DNA from: Clostridia bacterium
GTDB lineage: Bacteria > Bacillota_A > Clostridia > Oscillospirales > CAG-272
Length of the DNA: 17,754 bases
NCBI GenBank assembly: GCA_017457545.1
Contig: JAFTHF010000181.1
Span: 1 to 17,754, forward strand
Reading direction: 5' to 3'
Shown here: positions 8,446 through 15,349 of the stretch, piece by piece
How positions within the stretch are numbered: the stretch's first letter is position 1
Layout of the letters: the number at the start of each line of letters is the position of its first letter
Translations under genes and position numbers: made by a program
The notes under the pieces: model-generated
The model's input: only the letters and a program-made list of their open reading frames with translations
What the model was told of the DNA's origin: nothing
Databases searched by the model: none

Positions 8446-11400
8446 TGGCATTTACACCTGAGCAGCTTAAGGCTATAAATTTTTCAGGCGATGACCTTAT
8501 TGTTTCCGCCGCCGCAGGTAGCGGTAAAACTACCACTCTTATTAAAAGAATTACAGAAAAAATAGAAAATGGCGCAGATATTTCCCGTATGCTTATTGTA
8601 ACCTTTACAAAGGCAGCGGCAAACGAGCTGCGTACAAGACTAAGCGTTGCCCTTTCAAAAAAGCTTAAGGAGGATAAGGGGAATAAGCATCTTATCTCTC
8701 AGATAGTTAAGGTGGGTAGCGCAGATATCTGCACTATTGACTCATTTTGTATCAAGATAGTGCGCCCTAACTTTGATAAGGTAGGTATTGATTCTGCCTT
8801 CCGTATCGGTGAGGAAAGCGAAATTGCCCTTCTTTGCAAGGAGGCGATGGAGGATACTATTGAGCTGTTTGCTGAGGCAGACACTCCCGACAGGGATTTT
8901 TATGTAGTAAGCGATTGCTTCGGTAATATGGGAGATGATGAGGCGCTTTCCAAATCATTGCTTGACCTTAGAAGAAAGCTGATTTCCACCCCTCTTTCAA
9001 TAGAGCTTCTTTTGAATAACAGGGAGCTTGAGGGGGATTTCTTTGACAGCGCCTACGGTAAGGTGCTTTGTGAAAGACTTAATATGCTTGTCAGCCATTA
9101 CAGCGCAATCCTTAATAGAGCATGTAAGGAGTGCGAAGGAGAGGTGGCTACTGCAAAGACCTTAAATGCTCTTTACTCCGACAGAGAATACCTTAGCCGT
9201 CTTGACTTGGCTTTAAAGAGCCCTACCTATGAGGGAATCAAAAAGCTTATAAATGAGTATGAGCCTGTAAGATTTTATTCTCCAAGGGGCGAATGCTCCG
9301 TTGATGTAGCAGGCATCAAGGCAGACAGAGACAGCTTTAAAAAATCGATAGCAGCTTACAGGGACAAGTATTTTTCCTCAGAGGTAAGCGCTGTAAGATC
9401 TGCATTTTTGCATAACGGAAAAATCTGTCAGTCAATTTACAAGGTTCTTCGCACCTTTGAAAATGAGTTTGAAAGACGGAAAAAAGCCCACTCTGTGTGC
9501 GATTTTAACGATATTGAGCGCTATGCACTTAAAATTCTTTACAATGAGGACAAAACGGTGTCCTCCGTTGCAGAGGAGCTCAGAAGAAAATACGACGAAA
9601 TCTATATAGACGAGTATCAGGATACAAACTCCGTACAAGATAAGATTTTCTCCGCTATTTCAAATCACAACAGATTTATGGTTGGCGATATTAAGCAGAG
9701 TATTTATCGCTTCCGTTCGGCTGAGCCGGAGATTTTTGCCCATTACCGTAATACCTTTACCCCCATTGATTATCACGAAAAGGGCAAGGGCGCAAGTCTG
9801 TTTATGTCAAATAACTTCCGTTCCGATAAGGGAGTTATCGACTTTGCAAACCTGGTGTCCGACTACACCTTTATGCACTCAAACGGTATACCGTATTCAG
9901 CAGAGGATAAGCTGATTTTCTCAAAAACAGGTGGGGAAGTGTACGAAAAAGCAGAAATTTATCTTCTTTCAAGGTCTGATAATGAGGAAGAGAGAATAAA
10001 CCGTGAGGCAGAGCTTGTAGCCAAAAAGATACGCACTATGCTTGATGAGGGCTACCTCCCGAGCGGTGAAAAGATAAAGGCAGAGCATATCTGTATTATG
10101 CTGCGTAGTCTGCGTAATCTTAACGATTATCTTAACGCACTTAAAAAATACGGTATTCGCAGCGAATATGTAAACGAGGATTGCTTCTATGAAAGAAGCG
10201 AGGTGCTTTTTGTCCTTTGCTTGCTTAACGTTATAGACAATCCCTCACGTGATGTATATCTGGCAGGAGCGCTGCGCTCCCCGATTTTCAACCTTTCTCT
10301 TGCAGATGTGGTTGATATTAAGCGCTATTCCAAGGATGCGCCGTCTCTTTATGAGGCGTGCAGGCGTTATGACGGAGATGAGGAGATTTCAAAAAAGCTG
10401 TGTAGATTTTTTGAAAAAACAGAAAAATACCGTACAGAGTGTCGCAAATTGCCTACACACGAGATAATTTCCATGCTTTATACCGATGCAGGTATTCTTG
10501 CCTCAGCAACAAGAGGAGAAAGAAAAAATCTTCTTAAGCTTTATGATGCTGCAAGGTCCTATGAGGGTAATTCCTATAAGGGGCTTAGCTCTTTCCTCAG
10601 GTACGTAGACAGGGTTTCTGCACAAAATGACAAGGAAGAGGTACGGGAAAGCTTGTCAGATAACGTGCGTATTATGACTATTCACGCATCAAAGGGCTTG
10701 GAGTTTGAAATATGCTTTCTCTGTGAGGCAGGGAAGCAGTTTAATAAAATGGACAACTCATCTCCCCTTTTATTTGAAAGAAGCCTTGGCGTGTGTGGAT
10801 ATCTGTACCGTGAGGACGGATACGCAAAGTATGACACCTTAATGCGTAAATGCACAGCCCTTGCCGTTGATAAGTCAGGAGTGGAGGAGGAAATGCGTAT
10901 TCTTTACGTTGCCCTTACCCGTGCAAGACAGAAGATGATAGTTACTGCGTCCTTAGGTGATGTAAGCAGGCTTGTAAGGGAAAGCTCCAAGAGCTGTGGC
11001 AACGCATCCCCCTATTCCATAATCAAGGCAATGAGCCATATTGATTGGATAGTAGGCGCTTGGGCAACGGATATGAGCAAGGCGGATTTGCATATTATAG
11101 AAGATGAGGAGGACGAAAATAAAGTCCTTGACACAAGAGAAAATAAGCTGTATTATGATAAGGCAGAGGTTGACAGGGTTGAGGCGATTTTAAGAAAGCG
11201 CTTTGATTTTCGCTATGAGTATGAATATTTAAATAAGCTCCCCTCAAAGCTGTCCGTGTCCGATCTTTATCCCCGTGTCCTTGACAGCGAGGATAATGAG
11301 GAGATTGAGCAGAATATATCTCTTGATATAATGCCCGATTTCCTTAACGAAAAGGGGGATATATCAACAGGAGCAGAAAGAGGCACGGCAACCCATTTGT

Positions 11401-11888
11401 TTATGCAGTTTTGCGACCTTGATTGCCTTAAGGAAAAGGGCAGCCTTGCTGAGCTTGAAAGACTGTATGAAGGCAGCTTTATTTCAGCAAGAGTAAAAGA
11501 CCTTGTAAACCTTAAGCACATAGATGCCTTTATAGGCTCTGAGCTTTTTAAGGCTCTTTCGGACGCTAAGCGAGTTATAAGAGAATTTCGCTTTAACGTA
11601 ATGCTGCCGGCTAAGGAGCTGACAGATGAGCCGAAGCTTGAAAATGAAAGAGTGCTTGTACAGGGCGTTACAGACTGTATCTATGAAACCAAGGACGGTA
11701 AGCTTGTCCTTGTAGACTACAAGACGGATAGGGTATCATCCGAAAATTACAGGGAGGAGCTGCTTGCCCGTCACAAAAATCAGCTTACGTATTACAAAAA
11801 AGCTTGCGAAATGATGTTTGAAAGACCTATTGACAGGGTTATTATCTACTCAGTACCGCTGGCGAAAAATGTGGAGGTGGAAATATAA
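8445..11888 (+). CDS. addA: ATP-dependent helicase/nuclease subunit AddA
   Basis: AddA is the UvrD-type 3'-5' helicase and nuclease subunit that partners AddB. From the chosen start it has 1147 residues. Motifs in order: Walker A AAAGSGKTTT (K28), Walker B D389EYQDTN, GDIKQSIYRFRSAEPEIF, TIHASKGLEFEICFL, and motif VI EEMRILYVALTRARQKM. The C-terminal RecB-type nuclease follows, with RGTATH984LF, VQGVTDCI and V-D1091-Y-K1093-TD. Two ATGs lie side by side, at 8442 and 8445. The AGGAGG at 8434-8439 is 2 bases from the first and 5 from the second, so 8445 is preferred, with 8442 possible. The ribosome site lies inside the end of addB. All catalytic residues appear intact, so the heterodimer is expected to be functional. 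Confidence 0.96.
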   Translation: MAFTPEQLKAINFSGDDLIVSAAAGSGKTTTLIKRITEKIENGADISRMLIVTFTKAAANELRTRLSVALSKKLKEDKGNKHLISQIVKVGSADICTIDSFCIKIVRPNFDKVGIDSAFRIGEESEIALLCKEAMEDTIELFAEADTPDRDFYVVSDCFGNMGDDEALSKSLLDLRRKLISTPLSIELLLNNRELEGDFFDSAYGKVLCERLNMLVSHYSAILNRACKECEGEVATAKTLNALYSDREYLSRLDLALKSPTYEGIKKLINEYEPVRFYSPRGECSVDVAGIKADRDSFKKSIAAYRDKYFSSEVSAVRSAFLHNGKICQSIYKVLRTFENEFERRKKAHSVCDFNDIERYALKILYNEDKTVSSVAEELRRKYDEIYIDEYQDTNSVQDKIFSAISNHNRFMVGDIKQSIYRFRSAEPEIFAHYRNTFTPIDYHEKGKGASLFMSNNFRSDKGVIDFANLVSDYTFMHSNGIPYSAEDKLIFSKTGGEVYEKAEIYLLSRSDNEEERINREAELVAKKIRTMLDEGYLPSGEKIKAEHICIMLRSLRNLNDYLNALKKYGIRSEYVNEDCFYERSEVLFVLCLLNVIDNPSRDVYLAGALRSPIFNLSLADVVDIKRYSKDAPSLYEACRRYDGDEEISKKLCRFFEKTEKYRTECRKLPTHEIISMLYTDAGILASATRGERKNLLKLYDAARSYEGNSYKGLSSFLRYVDRVSAQNDKEEVRESLSDNVRIMTIHASKGLEFEICFLCEAGKQFNKMDNSSPLLFERSLGVCGYLYREDGYAKYDTLMRKCTALAVDKSGVEEEMRILYVALTRARQKMIVTASLGDVSRLVRESSKSCGNASPYSIIKAMSHIDWIVGAWATDMSKADLHIIEDEEDENKVLDTRENKLYYDKAEVDRVEAILRKRFDFRYEYEYLNKLPSKLSVSDLYPRVLDSEDNEEIEQNISLDIMPDFLNEKGDISTGAERGTATHLFMQFCDLDCLKEKGSLAELERLYEGSFISARVKDLVNLKHIDAFIGSELFKALSDAKRVIREFRFNVMLPAKELTDEPKLENERVLVQGVTDCIYETKDGKLVLVDYKTDRVSSENYREELLARHKNQLTYYKKACEMMFERPIDRVIIYSVPLAKNVEVEI

Positions 11889-12290
11889 TTGAAGCTTATA
11901 GTTTGCCTTGACGAAAGAAAAGGAATGATGTTCAATAACAGACGACAGAGCAGAGACAGAGTGCTTATTGACAATATTGAAGCAATGCTTGACGGTGATA
12001 AGCTGTTTGTCGCTCCCTACTCTGAGAGTCTTTTTGAAAATAACGAAATAAAGCTGAAGGTCAAGGGCAACCCCTTAAGGGCTGCCAACAAGGGCTGGTG
12101 CTTTATTGAAAATTTACCCGTGGCAGAATACAAAGATGAAATAGAGGAGCTAGTCATCTATCATTGGAACAGACACTATCCCGGCGATTTCTTTTTTGAT
12201 TTGGAGCTTGATTCCTACAGACTTATATCCAGCGAGGAGTTTGCAGGCTCATCCCACGAAAAGATAACTAAGGAGATTTGGAAAAAATGA
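11889..12290 (+). CDS. conserved-looking protein of unknown function, 133 residues, TTG start
   Basis: The gene begins with TTG immediately after the addA stop (0 bases apart). Its GGAGG ribosome site (11873-11877) lies within the last codons of addA, and its own stop overlaps the next start by ATGA. The soluble, mixed alpha/beta protein opens MKLIVCLDERKGMMFNNRRQSRD and later has YHWNRHYPGDFFFD and SHEKITKEIW, which look like conserved family blocks. I recall similar clostridial proteins of this size being labelled 'ribonuclease Z', but there is no HxHxDH metallo-hydrolase motif here, so that label should not be trusted. No signal peptide or membrane segment is seen. Position between addA and a secreted nuclease suggests a nucleic-acid-related role, but that is only inference. 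Confidence 0.8.
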   Translation: MKLIVCLDERKGMMFNNRRQSRDRVLIDNIEAMLDGDKLFVAPYSESLFENNEIKLKVKGNPLRAANKGWCFIENLPVAEYKDEIEELVIYHWNRHYPGDFFFDLELDSYRLISSEEFAGSSHEKITKEIWKK

Positions 12291-13261
12291 AGAAAAGACT
12301 GCTTTTACCCATACTTGCCCTGATTTTAGTGGCAGTATTATCACTCACATCCTGTACCCTGCTTGAAGAAATTATGGGTCAGCTTGGCTTAGGCGATGAC
12401 ACAACCACCGATTCCGGCTATACCCCCGGTGAGCCAAGTAATATTGTAATTAACGGCGAAGCAATTCCCGAATTTACAAACAAGCCCTTTGTTAACGTAA
12501 ACGGAGGCGTTCCCACCTTTAGAGACACAGAAATCACAACTAAGGCGTATGAGTTTTACAGCGAGCTTGATTCTCTTGGCAGATGTGGAGTGACCCACGC
12601 CTGTCTTGGCAAGGAGCTTATGCCTACCGAGGACAGAGAGGAAATCGGCTCAGTTACACCATCAGGCTGGAAATATAACGGCAAGAGCAACAACAATAAG
12701 TACGATACAAAGCTTGTTGAGGGTGGCTATATTTACAACAGATGCCACCTAATCGGCTTCCAGCTTGCAGGTGAAAATGCAAACGATAAGAACCTTGTTA
12801 CAGGCACACGTTACCTTAATATTGAGGGTATGCTCACCTTTGAAAATATGATTGCCGACTACATTAAGGAAACAAATAACCATGTTATGTTCCGTGTAAC
12901 TCCTATTTATGACGGTAACAATCTTGTGCCAAGCGGCGTACATATGATGGCGTACTCTGTTGAGGATGAGGGCGACGGAATTTCCTTTAACGTATATTCC
13001 TACAATGTTCAGCCCGGTATTGTAATCAACTATGCAACAGGACAAAACTGGCTTTCCGACGAAGCGCCCGAAATTGAGGATATCACCACTCAGGACCCCA
13101 ATACAATCACCTACATTCTCAATAAAAAGAGTATGAAGTTCCATAAGGGGGATAGCGCCTGTGGCGCCAGCGTAAAGGAAGAAAATAAGGAAACCTATAC
13201 AGGTAACCGTGAAAATCTGATTAACGATGGTTACTCACCTTGCGGAACATGTAAGCCTTGA
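12287..13261 (+). CDS. secreted lipoprotein DNA/RNA non-specific endonuclease
   Basis: This is an exported nuclease of the His-Me-finger (EndA-like, Endonuclease_NS_2) family, expected to cleave DNA and possibly RNA outside the membrane. The 324-residue protein has a lipoprotein signal peptide (MKKRLLLPILALILVAVLSL, then T-S-C23, a lipobox), so it should be anchored to the outer face of the membrane. A Thr/Gly/Pro-rich linker follows to about 50. The catalytic block is YNRCH154LIGFQLAGENANDKNLVTG with N178 in RYLNIEGM. The family's usual DRGH is NRCH here, a variant also seen in related Gram-positive nucleases. The C-terminal 50 residues (H286, C292, C319-x2-C322) resemble an Ada-like metal-binding tail. 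The ATG at 12287 follows AAGGAG; an in-frame TTG at 12278 is too close to that site. Confidence 0.9.
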   Translation: MKKRLLLPILALILVAVLSLTSCTLLEEIMGQLGLGDDTTTDSGYTPGEPSNIVINGEAIPEFTNKPFVNVNGGVPTFRDTEITTKAYEFYSELDSLGRCGVTHACLGKELMPTEDREEIGSVTPSGWKYNGKSNNNKYDTKLVEGGYIYNRCHLIGFQLAGENANDKNLVTGTRYLNIEGMLTFENMIADYIKETNNHVMFRVTPIYDGNNLVPSGVHMMAYSVEDEGDGISFNVYSYNVQPGIVINYATGQNWLSDEAPEIEDITTQDPNTITYILNKKSMKFHKGDSACGASVKEENKETYTGNRENLINDGYSPCGTCKP

Positions 13262-13307
13262 TTTTAATCAGTTATCAAAGCTTAAATGCACTACGTATAG
13301 AAAATAT

Positions 13308-13345
13308 AAAAAGGAAGATGCGTTTCGCATCTTCCTTTCTTTTTG
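13308..13345. terminator. bidirectional rho-independent terminator
   Basis: A perfect 12-bp stem (AAGGAAGATGCG, 13311-13322, with its complement 13326-13337) closes a TTT loop. It has T-rich tracts on both sides: TTTCTTTTT on the plus strand and TTTTTATATTTT on the minus strand. It lies 46 bases after the nuclease stop and also downstream of the convergent aldo/keto reductase, so it can terminate both operons. Confidence 0.9.
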
Positions 13346-13364
13346 GAATAATAGAACGGTACTC

Positions 13365-13410
13365 CTTCCGTCACGGCACTTGCCGTGCCACCTCCCTCCG
13401 CAGGGAGGCT
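13365..13410. repeat. two-hairpin palindromic element, REP/MITE-like
   Basis: Two GC-rich hairpins stand side by side in an otherwise AT-rich gap: CACGGCA / TGCCGTG (13372-13387) and CCTCCCT / AGGGAGG (13391-13408, loop CCGC). They are preceded by CTCCTTCCGT. The element ends 3 bases from the reductase stop codon and is separate from the terminator at 13308-13345. Elements of this look (a CACGGC...GCCGTG hairpin next to a CCTCCCT...AGGGAGG hairpin) are, from memory, dispersed in many copies in clostridial genomes. Only one copy is in the window. Confidence 0.55.
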
Positions 13411-13413
13411 ATC

Positions 13414-14334
13414 CTATATTTTGTCCATTGCTTCAAAGACGTCTTTAAGCTGCTCGGGACTACGCACACTTGTGATGGGGAGCATAGGGTAGTCCTGTCT
13501 TGCAAGGTAGATAAGGGAGGCAGCATGGACGGAGCAGCATTCCTTTTCTGCAAGAGCAACCACCTTTTTGTAGGTATTCCTTGTTTTTTCGTTATCGTAT
13601 GCACGTACAAGAGAGTCGGAAACAGTCGCCCCTGTGGCTATTTTTGCAAAATATCCACGGGCTGTGGACTGATAGGGGATAAGAGGCTTTTTCGTTTCCC
13701 TGTGAAATGCTTCTTCCTTTTCTCCGTGTATTACAAGGGTAGGGTCGGGGTTAGTATTAAAGCCCGGATTTACCGTTGCTGCGCTATGCTGATTTGACAC
13801 AGCGCTAAAGCCTGTAATATTGTTTTCCTTGGCATACCTTTCAGCCTCAAAAAGCCTGTCTGCACAGAAATTTGACGCACCGTATAAGAGAATTTTACCC
13901 TCACGGCGCAATTTTTCCATTGTGTCAAGTATTTCACCAATCATCATAGAGGGGTCATCTCTGTGTAGCCAATAAAAGTCAATACAGTCCTTGTTAAGCG
14001 CACGAAGGCTCTCTTCAAGGTCAAGACGGATATCCTTTTCCTTAAGGCGCATAACCTTTGGTGCATCAAAATTGTAGTGTGCGCCCTTAGTGGCAATAAC
14101 TACATTCTTTTTTGTAGATTTCAGCCACTCCCCAAGAAATTTTTCACTTGCGTTGCCTGCACCCACCACCCATTTTCCGTACACGTTAGCTGTATCTATA
14201 AGGTTTCCGCCGTAATCCACGTACATATCAAGTATACGCGATGCTGTCTTATTATCCACAGCCGTGCCAAAATGGTCAGCTCCGATAGCAATCGGCGACA
14301 CGTCAAGGATATTTTCTAATTTAAGCATCTTCAT
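13414..14334 (-). CDS. aldo/keto reductase
   Basis: This is an NAD(P)H-dependent oxidoreductase of the aldo/keto reductase superfamily (TIM barrel); the substrate cannot be told. The 306-residue protein has the full catalytic tetrad in its expected surroundings: D47 (NLIDTANVYG), Y52, K83 (VIATKGA) and H124 (YWLHRDDP). The NADP-binding end follows at SVRSPEQL near the C-terminus. The ATG at 14334 (MKMLKLENIL) lies 1 base after the stop of the upstream repressor gene; a second ATG at 14328 is possible. An in-frame ATG at 14415 would extend 27 residues into the repressor gene with no family match and is rejected. It is co-transcribed with, and so probably controlled by, the S24 repressor. Confidence 0.9.
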   Translation of the reverse strand: MKMLKLENILDVSPIAIGADHFGTAVDNKTASRILDMYVDYGGNLIDTANVYGKWVVGAGNASEKFLGEWLKSTKKNVVIATKGAHYNFDAPKVMRLKEKDIRLDLEESLRALNKDCIDFYWLHRDDPSMMIGEILDTMEKLRREGKILLYGASNFCADRLFEAERYAKENNITGFSAVSNQHSAATVNPGFNTNPDPTLVIHGEKEEAFHRETKKPLIPYQSTARGYFAKIATGATVSDSLVRAYDNEKTRNTYKKVVALAEKECCSVHAASLIYLARQDYPMLPITSVRSPEQLKDVFEAMDKI

Positions 14335-14335
14335 A

Positions 14336-14986
14336 TTACACCACCCTGAACTGACACATAACTGCCTTGCCGAGAATACGTACATTTCCGCATTCAATCT
14401 GTGTGCTATCCACAATTATAGGCGCATAGGCAGGGTTGGCTGGGTTTAAAATCATTCGCTTGTTATCCTTATCAAAGTACACACGCTTAAGGGTCGCCTC
14501 ATCATCAATAAGAACAACAGCAATCTGCCCGTTATCAACGGTGGGCTGACTCTTAATAAACACGATGCTTCCGTCACGAATGCCCGCATCTATCATACTG
14601 TCCCCCTTGGCGTAAAGACAGAAATCGGCATTAATGTCACCGTCACAGGACGCATATCCGTCAAGATTCTCCTCAGCAAAAATAGGAGCGCCACAGGCAA
14701 TACTGCCAAGAATGGGCAGGCTCTTTCTCTTAACGGGGTGAACTCCGTTTATATCCATAATATCCTTTATGTATCCCCCACGGTTATCGCTTTCACCCAG
14801 AAGAAACTCACGGGATACATTAAAGTACATAGATAGCATTGTAATCTTGCCCATAGTAGGGTTGGCAGTCTTCATATTGCTTTTAAAATTCTTACCAACT
14901 CCGCTTTCCAAAAAGGCTGTATTCATGGAAATTCCACGCTCACGGCACAGAGTACCTATTCTTTCAAGTATAACTGTCTTATTCAT
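14336..14986 (-). CDS. XRE-type repressor with S24 (LexA/CI-like) self-cleavage domain
   Basis: The 216-residue protein has an N-terminal helix-turn-helix of XRE type (about residues 4-65, ending STREFLLG-like as VSREFLLGES). A linker and a peptidase S24 domain of the LexA/CI/UmuD kind follow. The catalytic pair is visible: S130 in KGDSMIDAGI and K167 in EATLKRVY. The likely self-cleavage bond is C98-G99 in SIACGAP. Such repressors are inactivated by RecA-stimulated self-cleavage after DNA damage. It is not canonical LexA, whose winged-helix domain differs. The start has an AAGGAAGGTG site and a long leader (about 90 bases) from the promoter at 15083-15111. It faces a zinc-finger ORF and a phage-like sigma-region-4 protein across a face-to-face promoter pair, as phage repressors do. 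Confidence 0.9.
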   Translation of the reverse strand: MNKTVILERIGTLCRERGISMNTAFLESGVGKNFKSNMKTANPTMGKITMLSMYFNVSREFLLGESDNRGGYIKDIMDINGVHPVKRKSLPILGSIACGAPIFAEENLDGYASCDGDINADFCLYAKGDSMIDAGIRDGSIVFIKSQPTVDNGQIAVVLIDDEATLKRVYFDKDNKRMILNPANPAYAPIIVDSTQIECGNVRILGKAVMCQFRVV

Positions 14987-15028
14987 AGGACACCTTCCTT
15001 CGAATTCAAAAAAGTTACAGTATTGCTA

Positions 15029-15057
15029 TTGACATATTACTAAATTAGGAATATAAT
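15029..15057 (+). promoter_or_regulatory. exact-consensus promoter toward the zinc-finger ORF
   Basis: TTGACA (15029-15034) and TATAAT (15052-15057) are separated by exactly 17 bases, a perfect sigma-A consensus. The predicted start of transcription is about 15064. The spacer holds the 9-base palindrome CTAAATTAG (15040-15048). It fires to the right, through the opposing promoter at 15083-15111. Confidence 0.85.
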
Positions 15058-15102
15058 TAGGTCATAGCCCTGTTATGATAAGATTATATCACTTAATTTA
15101 GG
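15041..15102. promoter_or_regulatory. candidate repressor operator words in the switch region
   Basis: On the minus strand three related words occur: CCTAATTTA (15049-15041), CCTAATTAT (15061-15053) and CCTAAATTA (15102-15094). The first two are 12 bases apart and overlap the rightward promoter's spacer, -10 box and start. The third sits in the spacer of the leftward promoter. Both promoters carry the identical octamer CTAAATTA at nearly the same spacer position (5 or 6 bases after the -35 box). That both would be bound by the S24 repressor encoded next to them is inference. Confidence 0.5.
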
Positions 15103-15111
15103 AAATGTCAA
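15083..15111 (-). promoter_or_regulatory. exact-consensus promoter of the S24 repressor gene
   Basis: On the minus strand TTGACA (15111-15106) is followed after exactly 17 bases by TATAAT (15088-15083). The predicted start of transcription is about 15076, which leaves a leader of about 90 bases before the repressor ATG at 14986. That leader runs across the opposing promoter at 15029-15057. Confidence 0.85.
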
Positions 15112-15135
15112 GGAAAATCGGGAAAGGAGCATATT

Positions 15136-15300
15136 ACGGATTACAGGTGTCTTAATTGCGGTAAGGATTTCTACGAGGACGAAGCGCTTTTTGAGCATTA
15201 CACACAGTTTCACCCCTACTTACAGGGGTATGCAGATGAGGAATTGTGCGAGATGCACTGTCCCTTCTGCCACAGTAACGAGCTTGAACAATTATATTAA
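15136..15300 (+). CDS. small C2H2 zinc-finger protein with a non-standard (ACG) start
   Basis: This short frame, about 54 residues, reads TDYRCLNCGKDF, ends NELEQLY and would be the first gene right of the switch. It has a textbook C2H2 spacing, C-x2-C-x12-H-x4-H, followed by a second Cys/His group CEMHCPFCH that could bind another zinc. A good AAAGGAG site at 15123-15129 stands 6 bases before ACG 15136, just where an ATG is expected. No ATG, GTG or TTG occurs in frame until TTG 15244. The likely origin is an ATG-to-ACG change, or use of ACG or the neighbouring ATT (15133) as a rare start. Being in the cro/cox-like position, it might be a counter-regulator of the S24 repressor. The function is not known. 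Confidence 0.6.
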   Translation, partial: TDYRCLNCGKDFYEDEALFEHYTQFHPYLQGYADEELCEMHCPFCHSNELEQLY

Positions 15301-15306
15301 TAAAAT

Positions 15307-15341
15307 CTTTTTGCTTGCGGTGTGGCAAAAAGCTTTGCAAG
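15307..15341 (+). promoter_or_regulatory. possible RNA hairpins ahead of the sigma-like gene
   Basis: An 8-bp stem (CTTTTTGC 15307-15314 with GCAAAAAG 15325-15332) lies in the 49-base gap. An alternative pairing, CTTGC (15314-15318) with GCAAG (15337-15341), would use the first bases of the AAGGAGG ribosome site at 15339-15345. The two share bases 15314 and so cannot both form. No U-run follows, so this is not a terminator; a translational switch is only a possibility. Confidence 0.3.
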
Positions 15342-15349
15342 GAGGTTTT

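Noticed and set aside
13258..13797. Plus-strand open frame across the terminator and the reductase
   Set aside because: It runs through a terminator hairpin and antisense to a clear aldo/keto reductase.
14335..14415. Longer start of the aldo/keto reductase at 14415
   Set aside because: It would overlap the repressor gene by 27 codons with no match to the family; the ATG at 14334 begins just where the family sequence begins.
15040..15048. CTAAATTAG as a classical Bacillus-type LexA (SOS) box
   Set aside because: It does not resemble the GAAC-N4-GTTC type of box; the neighbouring regulator has an XRE-type head rather than LexA's.
15191..15349. N-terminal extension of the sigma-like protein from ATG 15191
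   Set aside because: It reads the zinc-finger gene in a wrong frame, lacks a ribosome site, and the ATG at 15350 has a perfect AAGGAGG.
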